DNA of 64,000 nt, from positions 806,001 to 870,000 of the forward strand of contig NZ_UWOK01000001.1 of assembly GCF_900573985.1 (NCBI RefSeq). Direction: 5' to 3'. The notes beneath the pieces are model-generated. The model was given only the letters and a program-made list of their open reading frames with translations, searched no databases and was not told the origin of the DNA. How positions within the stretch are numbered: position 1 is the first letter of the stretch; each line of letters starts with the position of its first letter. Positions 19,276 through 28,749 of this stretch are shown here, piece by piece. The translations under genes were made by a program, and so were the position numbers. Source of the DNA: Campylobacter showae (GTDB taxonomy: Bacteria > Campylobacterota > Campylobacteria > Campylobacterales > Campylobacteraceae).

Positions 19276-19357
19276 TTTTAAAAGTAGTTTTTGATTAAGG
19301 CGCTCGGTCACATACTACATGTATGCTCCCGTCACGCCTAATCAAAAACTATTTAAA
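19276..19357. repeat. Large hairpin with CTCGGTCA/CTCCCGTC core after focA
   Basis: The outer arms 19276-19302 and 19335-19357 are complementary over about 20 bases (AGTTTTTGATTAAGGCG / CGCCTAATCAAAAACT, one bulge). Inside are CTCGGTCA (19303-19310), a small hairpin CATAC-TACAT-GTATG (19311-19325) and CTCCCGTC (19326-19333). The same core with different arms occurs at 46969-47025. It may terminate the hyf operon. Confidence 0.7.
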
Positions 19358-19482
19358 CTACGCCTATTCTGTCTTGAATATTTATTACATAGCTTACTAA
19401 ATTTACAAATTTAACTACATTAAATTTAAAAACTCAAATTTAGCGTTTTTGCCGTGCGGTTTTTGGTATGTAAATTTAAATT

Positions 19483-20121
19483 TTAGTTCGTATAGCTTTG
19501 CAGCTTTTCATAATCCACTATCAAAAATTCATGCGGCGTTATGCGTCTGATGATGTCGTCTTTGATTAGTTCGTTAAAGGCCGTGCTTGCGCTTTGGCGT
19601 TTGAGTCCGACGAAGCTTGAGAGCACCTTTAGCGAAAAGGGTAAAAAGACGTAGTGGTAGCCGTTTTGCGTCAAATTTTGCTCGGCGGCGAGCTCGATGA
19701 GAAAGTTTGCTATGCGCCCCTTTGCGCTTTCAAAGAGTATCGATTTTATGATCTGGCGCTGCAGCAAGGAGATGTTTACGAGCGTATCGGCGTATGCTTT
19801 GGCAAATCTCTCGTTTTTTAGCAGCTCGCCCATATCGCTCGCGTCGATCGAGTAGATCTCGCTGTCCTCCAGGATCTCCAGCACGCACACGTCGTCCACG
19901 ATCGAGATGTTGTCTTTTTGTAGATGATAGACGATAAACTCCTCGCCGTCCTCGAAAAACGAGAGCTTGCCCGAGCCGCTTTTAAGTATCACGACTTTGA
20001 TGGATTCGGCGTAGATCGTAGCGCCTTTGGCCAGAAACTCGCGGTTAAATTTAGCAAGCTCGTTTTGATCCAAAACGTCTAAAATATCGGTCTCGAGTAG
20101 GCCTAGTCGTGATTTTTTCAA
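19483..20121 (-). CDS. Crp/Fnr-family transcription regulator
   Basis: A 212-residue regulator with an N-terminal cyclic-nucleotide-binding-like beta barrel (about 25-120), a long dimer helix (FAKAYADTLVNISLLQRQIIKSILF) and a C-terminal winged helix. The recognition segment is LSSFVGLKRQSASTAFNELI. The N-terminus has no cysteine cluster, so it is not an oxygen-sensing FNR of the [4Fe-4S] type. The cAMP-contact residues of CRP are also not evident, so the signal is unknown. The start is a TTG at 20121; a stop codon lies five codons upstream in frame. It is convergent with focA and a natural candidate to control the hyf operon, but this is inference only. Confidence 0.85.
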   Translation of the reverse strand: MKKSRLGLLETDILDVLDQNELAKFNREFLAKGATIYAESIKVVILKSGSGKLSFFEDGEEFIVYHLQKDNISIVDDVCVLEILEDSEIYSIDASDMGELLKNERFAKAYADTLVNISLLQRQIIKSILFESAKGRIANFLIELAAEQNLTQNGYHYVFLPFSLKVLSSFVGLKRQSASTAFNELIKDDIIRRITPHEFLIVDYEKLQSYTN

Positions 20122-20330
20122 GTTTATCGTTTCTTATGATTATTATTTGGCGATTATTTTATCTTAAATATTTTTAAAGTGTATTAAATTTTGATCAAGC
20201 TTTGGGTGATTACTCTGCTGGTTTTGCATATTTGCGCCGCGGTAAAAAGCGAGCTGTAAAATTTGGGCGGCAAATTTAGCCCGTTCTGAGGCTAAATTTT
20301 ATAAAATAGCTCAAAATTTAAGGACGAAAA

Positions 20331-20963
20331 ATGTTTAACGGACTGATTAGGGAGATCGCGCAGGTTGCGAGCTATTCGCAAAATACTCTGCGACTAAAAG
20401 CCGCATACCGCCCAAATTTAGGCGATAGCGTCGCGGTAAACGGCGCTTGTCTTAGCGTGACGCAGCTGCACGCAGACGGCTTTAGCGTGGAGCTTAGCGC
20501 CGAGACTAGAGCGCACATCGCGACGGAAAATCTGCGCGGACGCGTGCATATTGAGCCAGCGATGCGGTTAGCTGACCGCGTGGACGGGCACCTACTACAA
20601 GGCCACGTAGACGCTATCGGCGAGGTCGCGCGTATCGAGCGGCGCGAAAACGGGGTCGATTTTTATATAAATTTGCCCTCTGGCGTCATGCCTTTGATGG
20701 CGAACAAAGGCAGCATCGCGGTCGAGGGCGTGAGCCTCACGATCAACGAAGTTTTGCCCGCAGGCGTGCGCCTCACGATCATCCCGATCACGTTTCGCGA
20801 GAGCTTGTTTGGTGAGTTTGAGCCGGGACGCCGCGTAAACGTGGAGAGCGACCTGCTCGCGCGCTACGTAGCTAGGCAGCTGGAGTTTGGCCGCGGTGCC
20901 AAAAATGACGGAAAAAGCGAGATCAGCTGGGACGAGTCGCAGCATATCGCGAGTCTTTATTAG
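20331..20963 (+). CDS. ribE: Riboflavin synthase alpha subunit
   Basis: It converts two 6,7-dimethyl-8-ribityllumazine molecules to riboflavin. 210 residues in two homologous lumazine-binding barrels. The first shows MFNGLI at the start, GDSVAVNGACLSV and an SAETRAHIA segment. The second shows GHLLQGHVDAIG, GSIAVEGVSLTINEV and TFRESLF. All family landmarks are in place. ATG 20331 follows AAGGACGAAAA. pgeF follows 25 bp downstream. Confidence 0.95.
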   Translation: MFNGLIREIAQVASYSQNTLRLKAAYRPNLGDSVAVNGACLSVTQLHADGFSVELSAETRAHIATENLRGRVHIEPAMRLADRVDGHLLQGHVDAIGEVARIERRENGVDFYINLPSGVMPLMANKGSIAVEGVSLTINEVLPAGVRLTIIPITFRESLFGEFEPGRRVNVESDLLARYVARQLEFGRGAKNDGKSEISWDESQHIASLY

Positions 20964-20988
20964 GCCTGATGGGTTAAATTTAGCGAAA

Positions 20989-21711
20989 ATGAAGCGGGAA
21001 ATTTTAGACGTAGTTTTTGAAAGCGAGCGCTTGAAGCTTGGCTTTACGACGCGGTTTGGCGGCGTGAGCGAAGGCGCGTACGAGGGGCTAAATTTGGGTG
21101 ATCACGTCGGCGACCTGCCCGCAAACGTAGCTAAAAATCGCGAAATTTTAGCCGCTGCGCTTGGTATTACGTCTCGCAATCTAAAATTTATGCGTCAAAT
21201 TCACTCAAATCGCGTGGAAATTTTGCGAGATTTAGGGGATGAGCTGCCGTCTTGCGACGGCGTGATAACGGCGCTTAGAGGCGTTACGCTTTGCATTTTG
21301 GTCGCCGACTGTTCGCCCGTTTTGATCGCGGACGAGAGGCGGGGCGTGGTTGCCGTCGTGCATGCGGGCAGAGCGGGCGTAACGGGTAAAATTTGCACGA
21401 ATGCACTCAGTCTGATGAAAAGCGAGTTTGGCTGCGAGGCGAGCGATCTGCGCGTATTCGTCGGCGCAAATATCAAGGCGCGAAACTACGAGGTGGGAGA
21501 GCTTGATCTTGGCGAGTTTAACCGCTATAAAAAAGATGGCAAATTTGACATGGAGACGGCCTTGCGGGACGAATTTGCCGCGCTTGGCGTAGGGCGAGCG
21601 GAGTTTGATCCGCGCTGTACGTTTGAAATGCAAGAGTTGTTTTCATATCGCAGAGATGGCGTCACGGGGCGATTTTGCGGTTTTGCGATGAATAAAATCT
21701 TGCCAAAATAG
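20989..21711 (+). CDS. pgeF: Laccase-domain protein PgeF (peptidoglycan editing factor)
   Basis: A 240-residue protein of the YfiH/PgeF family, once called polyphenol oxidase. In E. coli PgeF removes wrongly incorporated L-Ser muropeptide precursors, and other members act as purine nucleosidases. Family motifs are LGFTTRFGGVSEGAYEGLNLG, QIHSNRV, CDGVIT and VADCSPVL followed by VVAVVHAGRAG. The His and Cys in these form the metal site. I use ATG 20989; an earlier in-frame start would overlap ribE heavily and adds sequence not typical of the family. The ribosome site is weak. Confidence 0.88.
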   Translation: MKREILDVVFESERLKLGFTTRFGGVSEGAYEGLNLGDHVGDLPANVAKNREILAAALGITSRNLKFMRQIHSNRVEILRDLGDELPSCDGVITALRGVTLCILVADCSPVLIADERRGVVAVVHAGRAGVTGKICTNALSLMKSEFGCEASDLRVFVGANIKARNYEVGELDLGEFNRYKKDGKFDMETALRDEFAALGVGRAEFDPRCTFEMQELFSYRRDGVTGRFCGFAMNKILPK

Positions 21712-21833
21712 CCGTACGGGCTCTAAATTTGGGCGCCGACGAGAGTGAGGCTCGGCAAGTTTAGTTAAAATTTCATTTATGTTTATCAAAAAGGGCTAAA
21801 ATTTAAACTGATACCTCATAAAAAGGAGCCCAA

Positions 21834-22403
21834 ATGAGAAAAATTTTACTTTGTTTGATTGTTGCGGCGAGCATGCTTTTTGCGGCGCAAACAAGATCCT
21901 CAAACGAGATGACCGGTGCCCCTGCGAGCGCGCCTGCAAATTCGGCAAATAAGCAGTTTGAAGACGCGTTAGCGATGTACCGAGTCTCGGATTTTAGCGA
22001 GGCGGCGAGACTGTTTAATCTAGCGTGCGAGGGCGGACACGCGCGTGCCTGCTACGATATAGGCGCGATGATCGCTAGCGGCAAGGTCGCGGCGAAGCAG
22101 CCCGGGACGGCGGCTAGATTTTACGAGCGAGCGTGCAAAATGGGCGACAAGCTGGGCTGCTACGCGCTAGCGTACGCGTGCCAGACGGGTGCCGGCATAG
22201 CAAAAGATGAAGCTCGGGCGTACGAGCTCTATAAAAACGCATGCGAGCTTGGGCTAGCTAAAGGCTGCAACGAGGCGGGCTTTATGAGCGAGCGCGGTAT
22301 GGGCGTAAACGCGGACGTCAAAGCCGCGGTTAAATTTTACGAAAAAGCGTGCAAGATGGGGCTAGAGGTCGGCTGCGAAAACGCTAAAATCTTAAAGCGT
22401 TAG
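21834..22403 (+). CDS. Secreted Sel1-repeat (Hcp-like) protein
   Basis: A 189-residue periplasmic protein with a signal peptide (MRKILLCLIVAASMLFAA). Four Sel1-like helix-turn-helix repeats follow, each with a Cys pair placed to form a disulfide across the repeat (ACEGGHARACYDIG, ACKMGDKLGCYALA, ACELGLAKGCNEAG, ACKMGLEVGCENA). This is the pattern of the Helicobacter cysteine-rich proteins, some of which bind penicillin weakly or act on the host immune system. The role here is unknown. It has its own AAAGGAG ribosome site. A second such protein is encoded at 58948-59556. Confidence 0.88.
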   Translation: MRKILLCLIVAASMLFAAQTRSSNEMTGAPASAPANSANKQFEDALAMYRVSDFSEAARLFNLACEGGHARACYDIGAMIASGKVAAKQPGTAARFYERACKMGDKLGCYALAYACQTGAGIAKDEARAYELYKNACELGLAKGCNEAGFMSERGMGVNADVKAAVKFYEKACKMGLEVGCENAKILKR

Positions 22404-22537
22404 ACTCGGCTAGCGGCTAAAATTTAACTCGGTTGCGCGTTCTTGTTTTGCAGGGTGCGCGCCGAGTTTAAATTTGAGCTAAAATTTACTGCAAATTTTT
22501 TATAATAACCCTAAAAATCCACTAAAAATCGAGAAAA

Positions 22538-22753
22538 ATGCCATACGAAAATTTTAAATCAAAAAATCCTCTCGCGGCAAAAATCGCCGCAAATGCGAGA
22601 AAATTTGACGTCCAGACGCTGCAAAACGAGGATCTCGTAAATTTGCTTTTAAACGAGAAAAAGATCGAAATCTCGGACGAGCAAAAAGAGGCCGCCAGGC
22701 GCGTATTTACTGGACTAATGAAGATAGAAGAGAGCGTGCAGCTAAGCGGATAG
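22538..22753 (+). CDS. Small unknown protein
   Basis: A 71-residue charged soluble protein (Lys, Glu and Asn rich) with no recognised motif. ATG 22538 follows a GAGAAAAA stretch that can serve as a weak ribosome site. It stands alone between the Sel1 protein and iadA. It is likely real because the amino-acid composition and codon use match the neighbours, but no function can be given. Confidence 0.5.
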   Translation: MPYENFKSKNPLAAKIAANARKFDVQTLQNEDLVNLLLNEKKIEISDEQKEAARRVFTGLMKIEESVQLSG

Positions 22754-22945
22754 CCGGCTAAATTTGACCTCTTGCTAAACCTACAAAAATAAACCTTAAG
22801 CATCGCCCAAGCTGTAGCCTCTCCGACCAAAGCCGAAATATCTGCTTTTTATCAAATTTGATGTAAAATGACGGCGTGACATCGCAGTCAAAATAAGCCA
22901 GAAAACGTAAATTTACAATCAAAAACTCAAAGCAAAGGAGAAAAT

Positions 22946-24085
22946 ATGCTGTTACTTAAAAATGCCGATCTATACGCGCCAGAACACGTCGGCAAGAGCG
23001 ACATTTTGCTCGGCGGAGGTAAAATTTTAGCCGTTTCCAAGAGGCTTGATTTTCGTATTGAGGGACTTGAGGTTTACGATCTAGAGGGTAAAATTTTAGC
23101 GCCTGGGCTCATCGATCAGCACGTGCACATCACGGGTGGCGGCGGCGAGGCGGGCTATCACTCTCGAACGCCCGAAATAACGCTATCTGGGATCATCCGC
23201 TACGGCACGACGACGGTCGTGGGGACGCTGGGTACGGATGGGTGCACGAGGAGCCTCGAAAATCTCTACTCAAAGGCCAAAGCGCTTGAATACGAGGGCA
23301 TTTCGACCTTCATCCACACAGGCTCTTATGCGCTGCCTAGCGTCACATTTACTGGCTCCGTCACGCGCGATCTGGTGCTCATCGACAAGGTCATCGGCTG
23401 TAAGATCGCGATGAGCGACAACCGCGGCAGCTACCCGACCGCGCAGGAGCTAATTAGGACCCTGACGCAGATACGCATCGGCGGCATGATCTCGAAAAAA
23501 GGCGGCGTGCTGCATATGCACATGGGCGGGCTCGCGGATAAATTTGACCTGATTTTTGGCGTGATCAAGGACTATTCGTTCCCGGTTAATTACTTTTCGC
23601 CGACGCACTGCGCGCGGACAAAGGAGCTTTTTGACGAGGCGATCAAATTTCAAAAAATGGGCGGCTATATCGACATCACGAGCGGCGGAAGCCAGTTTAT
23701 GCCGCTTCACGAAGCCATCGCCTACGGGCTTGCTAACGGGCTAAATTTAGAGCGCCTAACGATGAGCTCGGACGGCAACGGCAGCGTACCTAGATTTGAC
23801 GAAAACGGCGCATTGGTCGGCTACGGCTGCGCTTCGTGCGAGACGAATTTAGAAGTCATTCAAGCCTGCGTGAAAAATAAAATCCTAACCATCCCGCAAG
23901 CGCTAAGTATGATGGGTAAAAACGTCGCAAAATACCTAAATTTAAGCGGTAAAGGCGAGATAAAAGTAGGCTTTGACGCTGATTTTGCGGTATTTGACGA
24001 AGTTCTAAATTTAGATAGCGTTATCGCGAAAGGGGAGTTTTGCGTGAGAGAGAACAAGCTCGTGAAAAAGGGATTTTTTGAGTGA
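22946..24085 (+). CDS. iadA: Isoaspartyl dipeptidase
   Basis: A zinc amidohydrolase that cleaves beta-aspartyl (isoaspartyl) dipeptides arising from damaged proteins, 379 residues. Metal and catalytic residues line up with E. coli IadA offset by nine: H59 and H61 in DQHVHITGGGGE, carboxylated Lys K153 in GCKIAMSDNRGS, H192, H221 in FSPTHCAR, and D276 in MSSDGNGS. The Gly-rich GGGGE loop after the first His pair is the family signature. Good AAAGGAG ribosome site before ATG 22946. Monocistronic, and convergent with the large surface-protein gene. Confidence 0.93.
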   Translation: MLLLKNADLYAPEHVGKSDILLGGGKILAVSKRLDFRIEGLEVYDLEGKILAPGLIDQHVHITGGGGEAGYHSRTPEITLSGIIRYGTTTVVGTLGTDGCTRSLENLYSKAKALEYEGISTFIHTGSYALPSVTFTGSVTRDLVLIDKVIGCKIAMSDNRGSYPTAQELIRTLTQIRIGGMISKKGGVLHMHMGGLADKFDLIFGVIKDYSFPVNYFSPTHCARTKELFDEAIKFQKMGGYIDITSGGSQFMPLHEAIAYGLANGLNLERLTMSSDGNGSVPRFDENGALVGYGCASCETNLEVIQACVKNKILTIPQALSMMGKNVAKYLNLSGKGEIKVGFDADFAVFDEVLNLDSVIAKGEFCVRENKLVKKGFFE

Positions 24086-24219
24086 AAATCATTAGTGCGT
24101 AAATTTCGCCGACACGCTGAAATATGTAGTCGGTTTTACCGCTGTGGCCTATTTAGCTTTTACATGTCGAAGCTTGTTGCGTTTATGTAAAATTTGATCC
24201 AAAAACGGAAACTATATCC

Positions 24220-24240
24220 GGAGCGGAAAAACTCCGCTCC
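24220..24240. terminator. Hairpin between iadA and the surface-protein gene
   Basis: An 8-bp GC-rich stem GGAGCGGA / TCCGCTCC with an AAAAC loop, 8 bases beyond the surface-protein stop codon and between convergent genes. It probably serves both directions, although no long T run follows. Confidence 0.6.
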
Positions 24241-24248
24241 ACTTAAGA

Positions 24249-27200
24249 TTACGCGTTAGTTATCTGGATATAGTTTATTCCGCCCTCGGTTACCGAGTTA
24301 GCGTTTAACAAGTCAAAATTTGAGATACCTGCTAGTTTAACTAAGTTATCGTTAGCATCTAAGGCCTTATTGCTGTTAGCGTCTCTTACTAGATACGTAT
24401 CGTTACCGTAGTATACCGCATAGATAGTATTTGCCACTGTAGAGCTTAGACTACCTAGCGCATCGTTTATAGCCGTTTTTAGATCGGCTCTGCCGTCTAC
24501 GTTTAGAGATATTTTTTGCAATGTAGCCGCGCCTGAGCTACCTAAGCTTATCTTATCGCCTCTGTTTGCATCGGTTATCGTTATGTACTTGCTAGCGCTA
24601 GCATCTGTCGTGGAAGCTCCTAGATTAAACGTATCATTGCCCGCTCCGCCGCTGATTTCAAATTTCTTATTAGCCGACAAAGTAGTTGTTACGATAGTAT
24701 CGTCTCCGACTCCCAAATTTACGACTACGTCTTTGTTTTGCTGCGTCAGGAAACTAACCTTATCGTCGCCTGCGCCGGTATCTATAAATTTTAGATTTAC
24801 GGAGCTGATGTTAAGTTCGTCTTTGGTTTTTGAACCTAGGATAGTAGCTACTTTTTCATTATAGACCGCATTATCGGTTTCGATTTTTGTTTTTCCGCTT
24901 TTGTTTTCATATTCGCTTAAATCTATTGTTTTTAAATCAAAGCCTCTTAGCCATATTATTTCAAGATCGGAATTTTCTCCTGCTGCTATGAGGCTGTCTG
25001 GATTCGTTATGCCGCCTTTTATTTTTAAGACTTCCATATCTCCGCCGGCATAAGAATATATAGATCCCTTTACGTTTATTATATCTATTATATACTCTTT
25101 TATCTCCGGAGCAACCGCATCAATAACAAATGAGCTAACGGCATTACCGGCATGTGCCTTAATAGTAACTCCTTTACGTGCGCCTATGCTAACAAATGGA
25201 CCGCTTGCAGGCGTTATCGGAGAAGACATATTTGACGCATCCAAGGTAATATAATCGCCGCCGATGCTGTGTAGCGTTACATTTTGCAAATAATTGTTTG
25301 TTCCTGTATTTATGAAGACATCCTTTCCGTGGATAACTGGCAAATTTAGTTCTCTTAGATTATTTGCATTAATCGTAACATTATTATTTCCGTTTATATG
25401 GCCTTTAAACATAGCCGTAGACTCAATACCGTTACCCTTGACATCTATATTGATATCGCCTTCCGCCCATATACTTTTTACTTCTAGCGTCTTTTGTCCG
25501 TAAGCTTTAAAATTTACGTTTTTAACCTCGACATGGTCTGTTACGTGACCGCTTACTCTAGTACCGATACCATACTTATAGGTTGAATCCTCTGTCCCTA
25601 TCTTTACGCTAGCATCTGCTACGTTCGTATTTAGGTTTATGTTTACATCGCTTTTCTTGCTGTTATCATTGGTATTAAATCCTCTTAGCCAGCCTATATC
25701 GATGGTTTTTTGATTATTTGCCGTTATGTCGATATTTCCGCCTAAAGACTCGTAGTTGGCTAGCTTTAGAGTGGAATCTGTTATACCTGAAGCTGCGTTA
25801 GCGTTTATTTTTAGGTTCTTTGCTTTTACAGCTACATGCGTTTCATCGATGCTTATAGGACTAGGTTGATAGCCTATCTCTGTGGAGGCGCCAGCTACGG
25901 TTGAGGTCGTATTAAATTTAGCATCTCCGCCTACGTTAATCTTTTCCCAATCAGTTATCGGGCTAAAGACCGTTATCGGCGTTACGCTCATTTTGAGTGT
26001 TTTATAGCCGCTAGCGTTTACGTTTAGATTGCCAGTGATATCTAAATTTCCGTTAGTTCGTATAATGCCGTCTGTTATATCGGAATTTGCGCTATGGTTT
26101 AAAGAGAAATTCCTAGCCTTTATGCCACCTGTTACGCTAGTATCGGTCGATACGGTCTCTTTGGCGTAGATTGCGCTCGACCCCTCCTGAGTAAATTTAC
26201 TAGTTAGACTTACATCCCCCGCCGCGGTTATATTTCCTACGGTTAACGTTTTTTGTCCTACGGCGCTTACGGTTACGTTGTTTACCTTTTTATCGTTATC
26301 TCTATCTCCTATCTCTCCGTACGTTACCGTAGAGTCCTCTTTATCCGTAGTAGATACTAGGCTTACGTCTCTAGTAGTCATTATATATTCGCCATTAGCT
26401 ACGCTTAAATTCTTTAATCCTTCGGCTTTTAAAGAAATATCTTGAACGCCTTGAAGAGGAACCGGAAGATAGGTCTTATCGCCTACTGCTCTAAGAGTTA
26501 CGCTAGTGTCGTCTCCGGTACCTTTTAGATTGATTTTACTGATGCCGCTTAGCTTATTGTTTATAGTATAGTCTCCCTTTGTCTCTACGTTTAGAGTCTT
26601 TAGGTTGTAGGCATTCGTATCGTGGCTTCCCGAAGCGTTTGTCGCCGTAATATTAGCCGTTATATCTTTGTCCGTCTTATTTACTACGTTTAGCGTTTCA
26701 AGAGCAAGTACGTTGTTTATATTTTGAGAAAAAGTACTACCGTTGGCCGTGGTGTTTTCTAGGGTAAAGTCTAGCTCTTTTACGGTATCCGAGGCCACGC
26801 TTGCCGTAGTAGTACCTTGGCTTGCTGGTACGTCGCTAGCGTTGGCTACTTTTACGTTTAGCTTTTCGGTTCCGTTTGCGGTTATGCTACCGTTACCTTT
26901 TTCTATAACGAAATCTCTTATATCGGTACTATTGTTTATAGTTACGTTTGTAGAGTTGGTAGCTTTTGCGTTTACTTTTGCTATCTTAGAGTTAAGTATA
27001 TTTACGGTAGCGCTAGTTCCGTTAATACCAAGCTCGGTTATCTCTTGCGCTCTTGTAAAGTCTAGTACTGAAGCGTTGGTGTTGATATTTAGTACTTCCA
27101 CTCCCGTCATCTCTACGTGCTGGTTTCCGTTTATAGCGTCTATGAAGTTTACCGTATCCTTGCCGGCTCCTCCGTCGATAGGTATGATTCTTCCGCTGGC

Positions 27201-28520
27201 TCCGGTTACGTTAAACAAGTCGTCTTGTCCGCTGCCTTTTATGCTTTGAACGTATCCGTTGGCTTTTACGTTTGCAATTAGTTTATTGCCTTTATATTCG
27301 GTAGCGTCAAAGCTATATAGTCCGCTCGTAGTATCTACCGTTAGATCAGCCGTTCCTTTTATATGCATAGTCTTTATGCTTGCAACTTGATCCGGTTGTC
27401 TAATCGTATTTGATGTAAAATTAGTTAGCTTGCTAGCTCCTCCTACGGCGTTAATGGTTAGAGCTTCTATATGGTCTCCGTTAACGGTAGTTATGTTTAT
27501 TCTAGCGTCTTTATCCATGTTTACATTATTTACGACGATTTCCTGGTTATCGTTGCTTCCGGCTAGTACGTCGGTATTATAGATTAGATTTAATCTTCCC
27601 GTATCGCCGTTTCCGCTTAGTTTTAGATCGTTGACTAAAAGTTTTACTTTGTTCTCCGGGTTAATAACGTCTACCTTATTCTCGCCGTTTAAGGTGATGG
27701 TTTCTAGGTTGTGGATATATTTAGTGTCAAATCTTAAATCGCCGTTGGTCTTGTTGGTCAAATTTAGATTCTCTATATTTTTAACCTCTCCGGTTCCGTT
27801 AGTCATTCCGTAGAAGTTAGTGTATAGATCTAAATTTAAAGTATCGTTTCCGCCTTTGCCGTCTAGCTTATCGGTAGCTTTAAACGTAGTTTGTCCTACG
27901 GTAGCAGATACGGCTCCGTTAAATACGTCTGATTTGCCTGTTCCGCTTACGTCGTTAGCGTCTGCTGAAAGATTGTGGATAGTAGGAGCTATAAGAGCGT
28001 CTATTTTTGCTTTTTGCTCGTCTAGGTTGGTATTATTAGTAGTCGCTATTATATCTTGGAATAAAGAGTAGTCGTACGCTCCGGTTTGATCGGCCGGAAT
28101 ATCTGCTATCTTCTCGGCCATATACTGAGAGATGGCTGTTTTATTTTCAAATACCTTAGCGGCTACCGGGTCTGCCGCTTTTGCTATAGCAGAAGTAGCT
28201 ACTTCAAATAACTTAGCTACCGTATCTCCTCTGGAGTTACCTAGTTGAATGTGTTTTACCCAGGCGTTAATACCGTCCGGATCTTGAGAATAATCTTTAC
28301 CTAAGATATTTTTATAGAGCATCTCCACGAAATCTCTATCGTGATCTATGCTGCCGTTAAAATAGGCTAGTGCCGCCGGAGAAGATAGCATGTCGTTAGC
28401 CATCTTAGCTATCGTACTGTTTGCTCCCGCGTTTACCCACGCGTTAAAGCCTGCGCCTTCGGGTGCGCGGTTAAATAACGCTACGTAAAGCTGTGCTACT
28501 TGCGCTTGTGTTACTGCCAT
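24249..28520 (-). CDS. Large S-layer/RTX-like surface protein with DUF4214-like N-terminus
   Basis: 1423 residues with no signal peptide. Residues 1-110 (QVAQLYVALFNRAPEGAGFNAWVN..., then LYKNILGKDYSQDPDGINAWV) resemble the DUF4214 region found at the N-terminus of Campylobacter S-layer and other type I-secreted proteins. Gly/Asp-rich RTX-like nonapeptides follow (LDGKGGNDTLNL near 220, IDGGAGKDTVNF near 450, GAGDDKVSF, GVGDDTIV and GGAGNDTFNLG near 1280-1340). Between them lie about 800 residues of Asn/Thr/Val-rich repeats built on ..VKNVNLKA..L.V patterns, likely a beta-solenoid. The C-terminal about 100 residues probably hold the uncleaved type I secretion signal. Cysteine-free as far as I can see. 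No ABC/HlyD/TolC genes are nearby. Strong AAAAGGAG ribosome site and extended -10 promoter. Confidence 0.85.
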   Translation of the reverse strand: MAVTQAQVAQLYVALFNRAPEGAGFNAWVNAGANSTIAKMANDMLSSPAALAYFNGSIDHDRDFVEMLYKNILGKDYSQDPDGINAWVKHIQLGNSRGDTVAKLFEVATSAIAKAADPVAAKVFENKTAISQYMAEKIADIPADQTGAYDYSLFQDIIATTNNTNLDEQKAKIDALIAPTIHNLSADANDVSGTGKSDVFNGAVSATVGQTTFKATDKLDGKGGNDTLNLDLYTNFYGMTNGTGEVKNIENLNLTNKTNGDLRFDTKYIHNLETITLNGENKVDVINPENKVKLLVNDLKLSGNGDTGRLNLIYNTDVLAGSNDNQEIVVNNVNMDKDARINITTVNGDHIEALTINAVGGASKLTNFTSNTIRQPDQVASIKTMHIKGTADLTVDTTSGLYSFDATEYKGNKLIANVKANGYVQSIKGSGQDDLFNVTGASGRIIPIDGGAGKDTVNFIDAINGNQHVEMTGVEVLNINTNASVLDFTRAQEITELGINGTSATVNILNSKIAKVNAKATNSTNVTINNSTDIRDFVIEKGNGSITANGTEKLNVKVANASDVPASQGTTTASVASDTVKELDFTLENTTANGSTFSQNINNVLALETLNVVNKTDKDITANITATNASGSHDTNAYNLKTLNVETKGDYTINNKLSGISKINLKGTGDDTSVTLRAVGDKTYLPVPLQGVQDISLKAEGLKNLSVANGEYIMTTRDVSLVSTTDKEDSTVTYGEIGDRDNDKKVNNVTVSAVGQKTLTVGNITAAGDVSLTSKFTQEGSSAIYAKETVSTDTSVTGGIKARNFSLNHSANSDITDGIIRTNGNLDITGNLNVNASGYKTLKMSVTPITVFSPITDWEKINVGGDAKFNTTSTVAGASTEIGYQPSPISIDETHVAVKAKNLKINANAASGITDSTLKLANYESLGGNIDITANNQKTIDIGWLRGFNTNDNSKKSDVNINLNTNVADASVKIGTEDSTYKYGIGTRVSGHVTDHVEVKNVNFKAYGQKTLEVKSIWAEGDINIDVKGNGIESTAMFKGHINGNNNVTINANNLRELNLPVIHGKDVFINTGTNNYLQNVTLHSIGGDYITLDASNMSSPITPASGPFVSIGARKGVTIKAHAGNAVSSFVIDAVAPEIKEYIIDIINVKGSIYSYAGGDMEVLKIKGGITNPDSLIAAGENSDLEIIWLRGFDLKTIDLSEYENKSGKTKIETDNAVYNEKVATILGSKTKDELNISSVNLKFIDTGAGDDKVSFLTQQNKDVVVNLGVGDDTIVTTTLSANKKFEISGGAGNDTFNLGASTTDASASKYITITDANRGDKISLGSSGAATLQKISLNVDGRADLKTAINDALGSLSSTVANTIYAVYYGNDTYLVRDANSNKALDANDNLVKLAGISNFDLLNANSVTEGGINYIQITNA

Positions 28521-28620
28521 TGAGGACTCCTTTTGGTTTACTATGTTTTATTTTGATTTATTTAATAAAATTTTGAATCAGGTGGTTTGGTTTGCAATCG
28601 GCATTGTATTAAACGTTCGG

Positions 28621-28640
28621 ATTATAGCAAAAAAACCGTT
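28621..28640 (-). promoter_or_regulatory. Promoter of the surface-protein gene
   Basis: On the minus strand the sequence reads TTTTTTTGCTATAAT, a T-rich stretch and an extended -10 (TGnTATAAT). It lies about 100 bases before the start codon. This is a strong Campylobacter-type vegetative promoter, fitting an abundant surface protein. It leaves an untranslated leader of about 95 bases. Confidence 0.7.
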
Positions 28641-28749
28641 ATATTTGATTAAAAATATATGAAAAAATTATTTTTTGATTTTTTATATTGAAGCTTTATT
28701 CGATCTTGATCAATATATTAAATTTAGCTTTAATTCAGTTATTTTTAAA

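Noticed and set aside
26743-27249. Plus-strand frames opposite the large surface protein
   Set aside because: They are by-products of Asn/Thr/Val repeat codons; no ribosome sites or family features.
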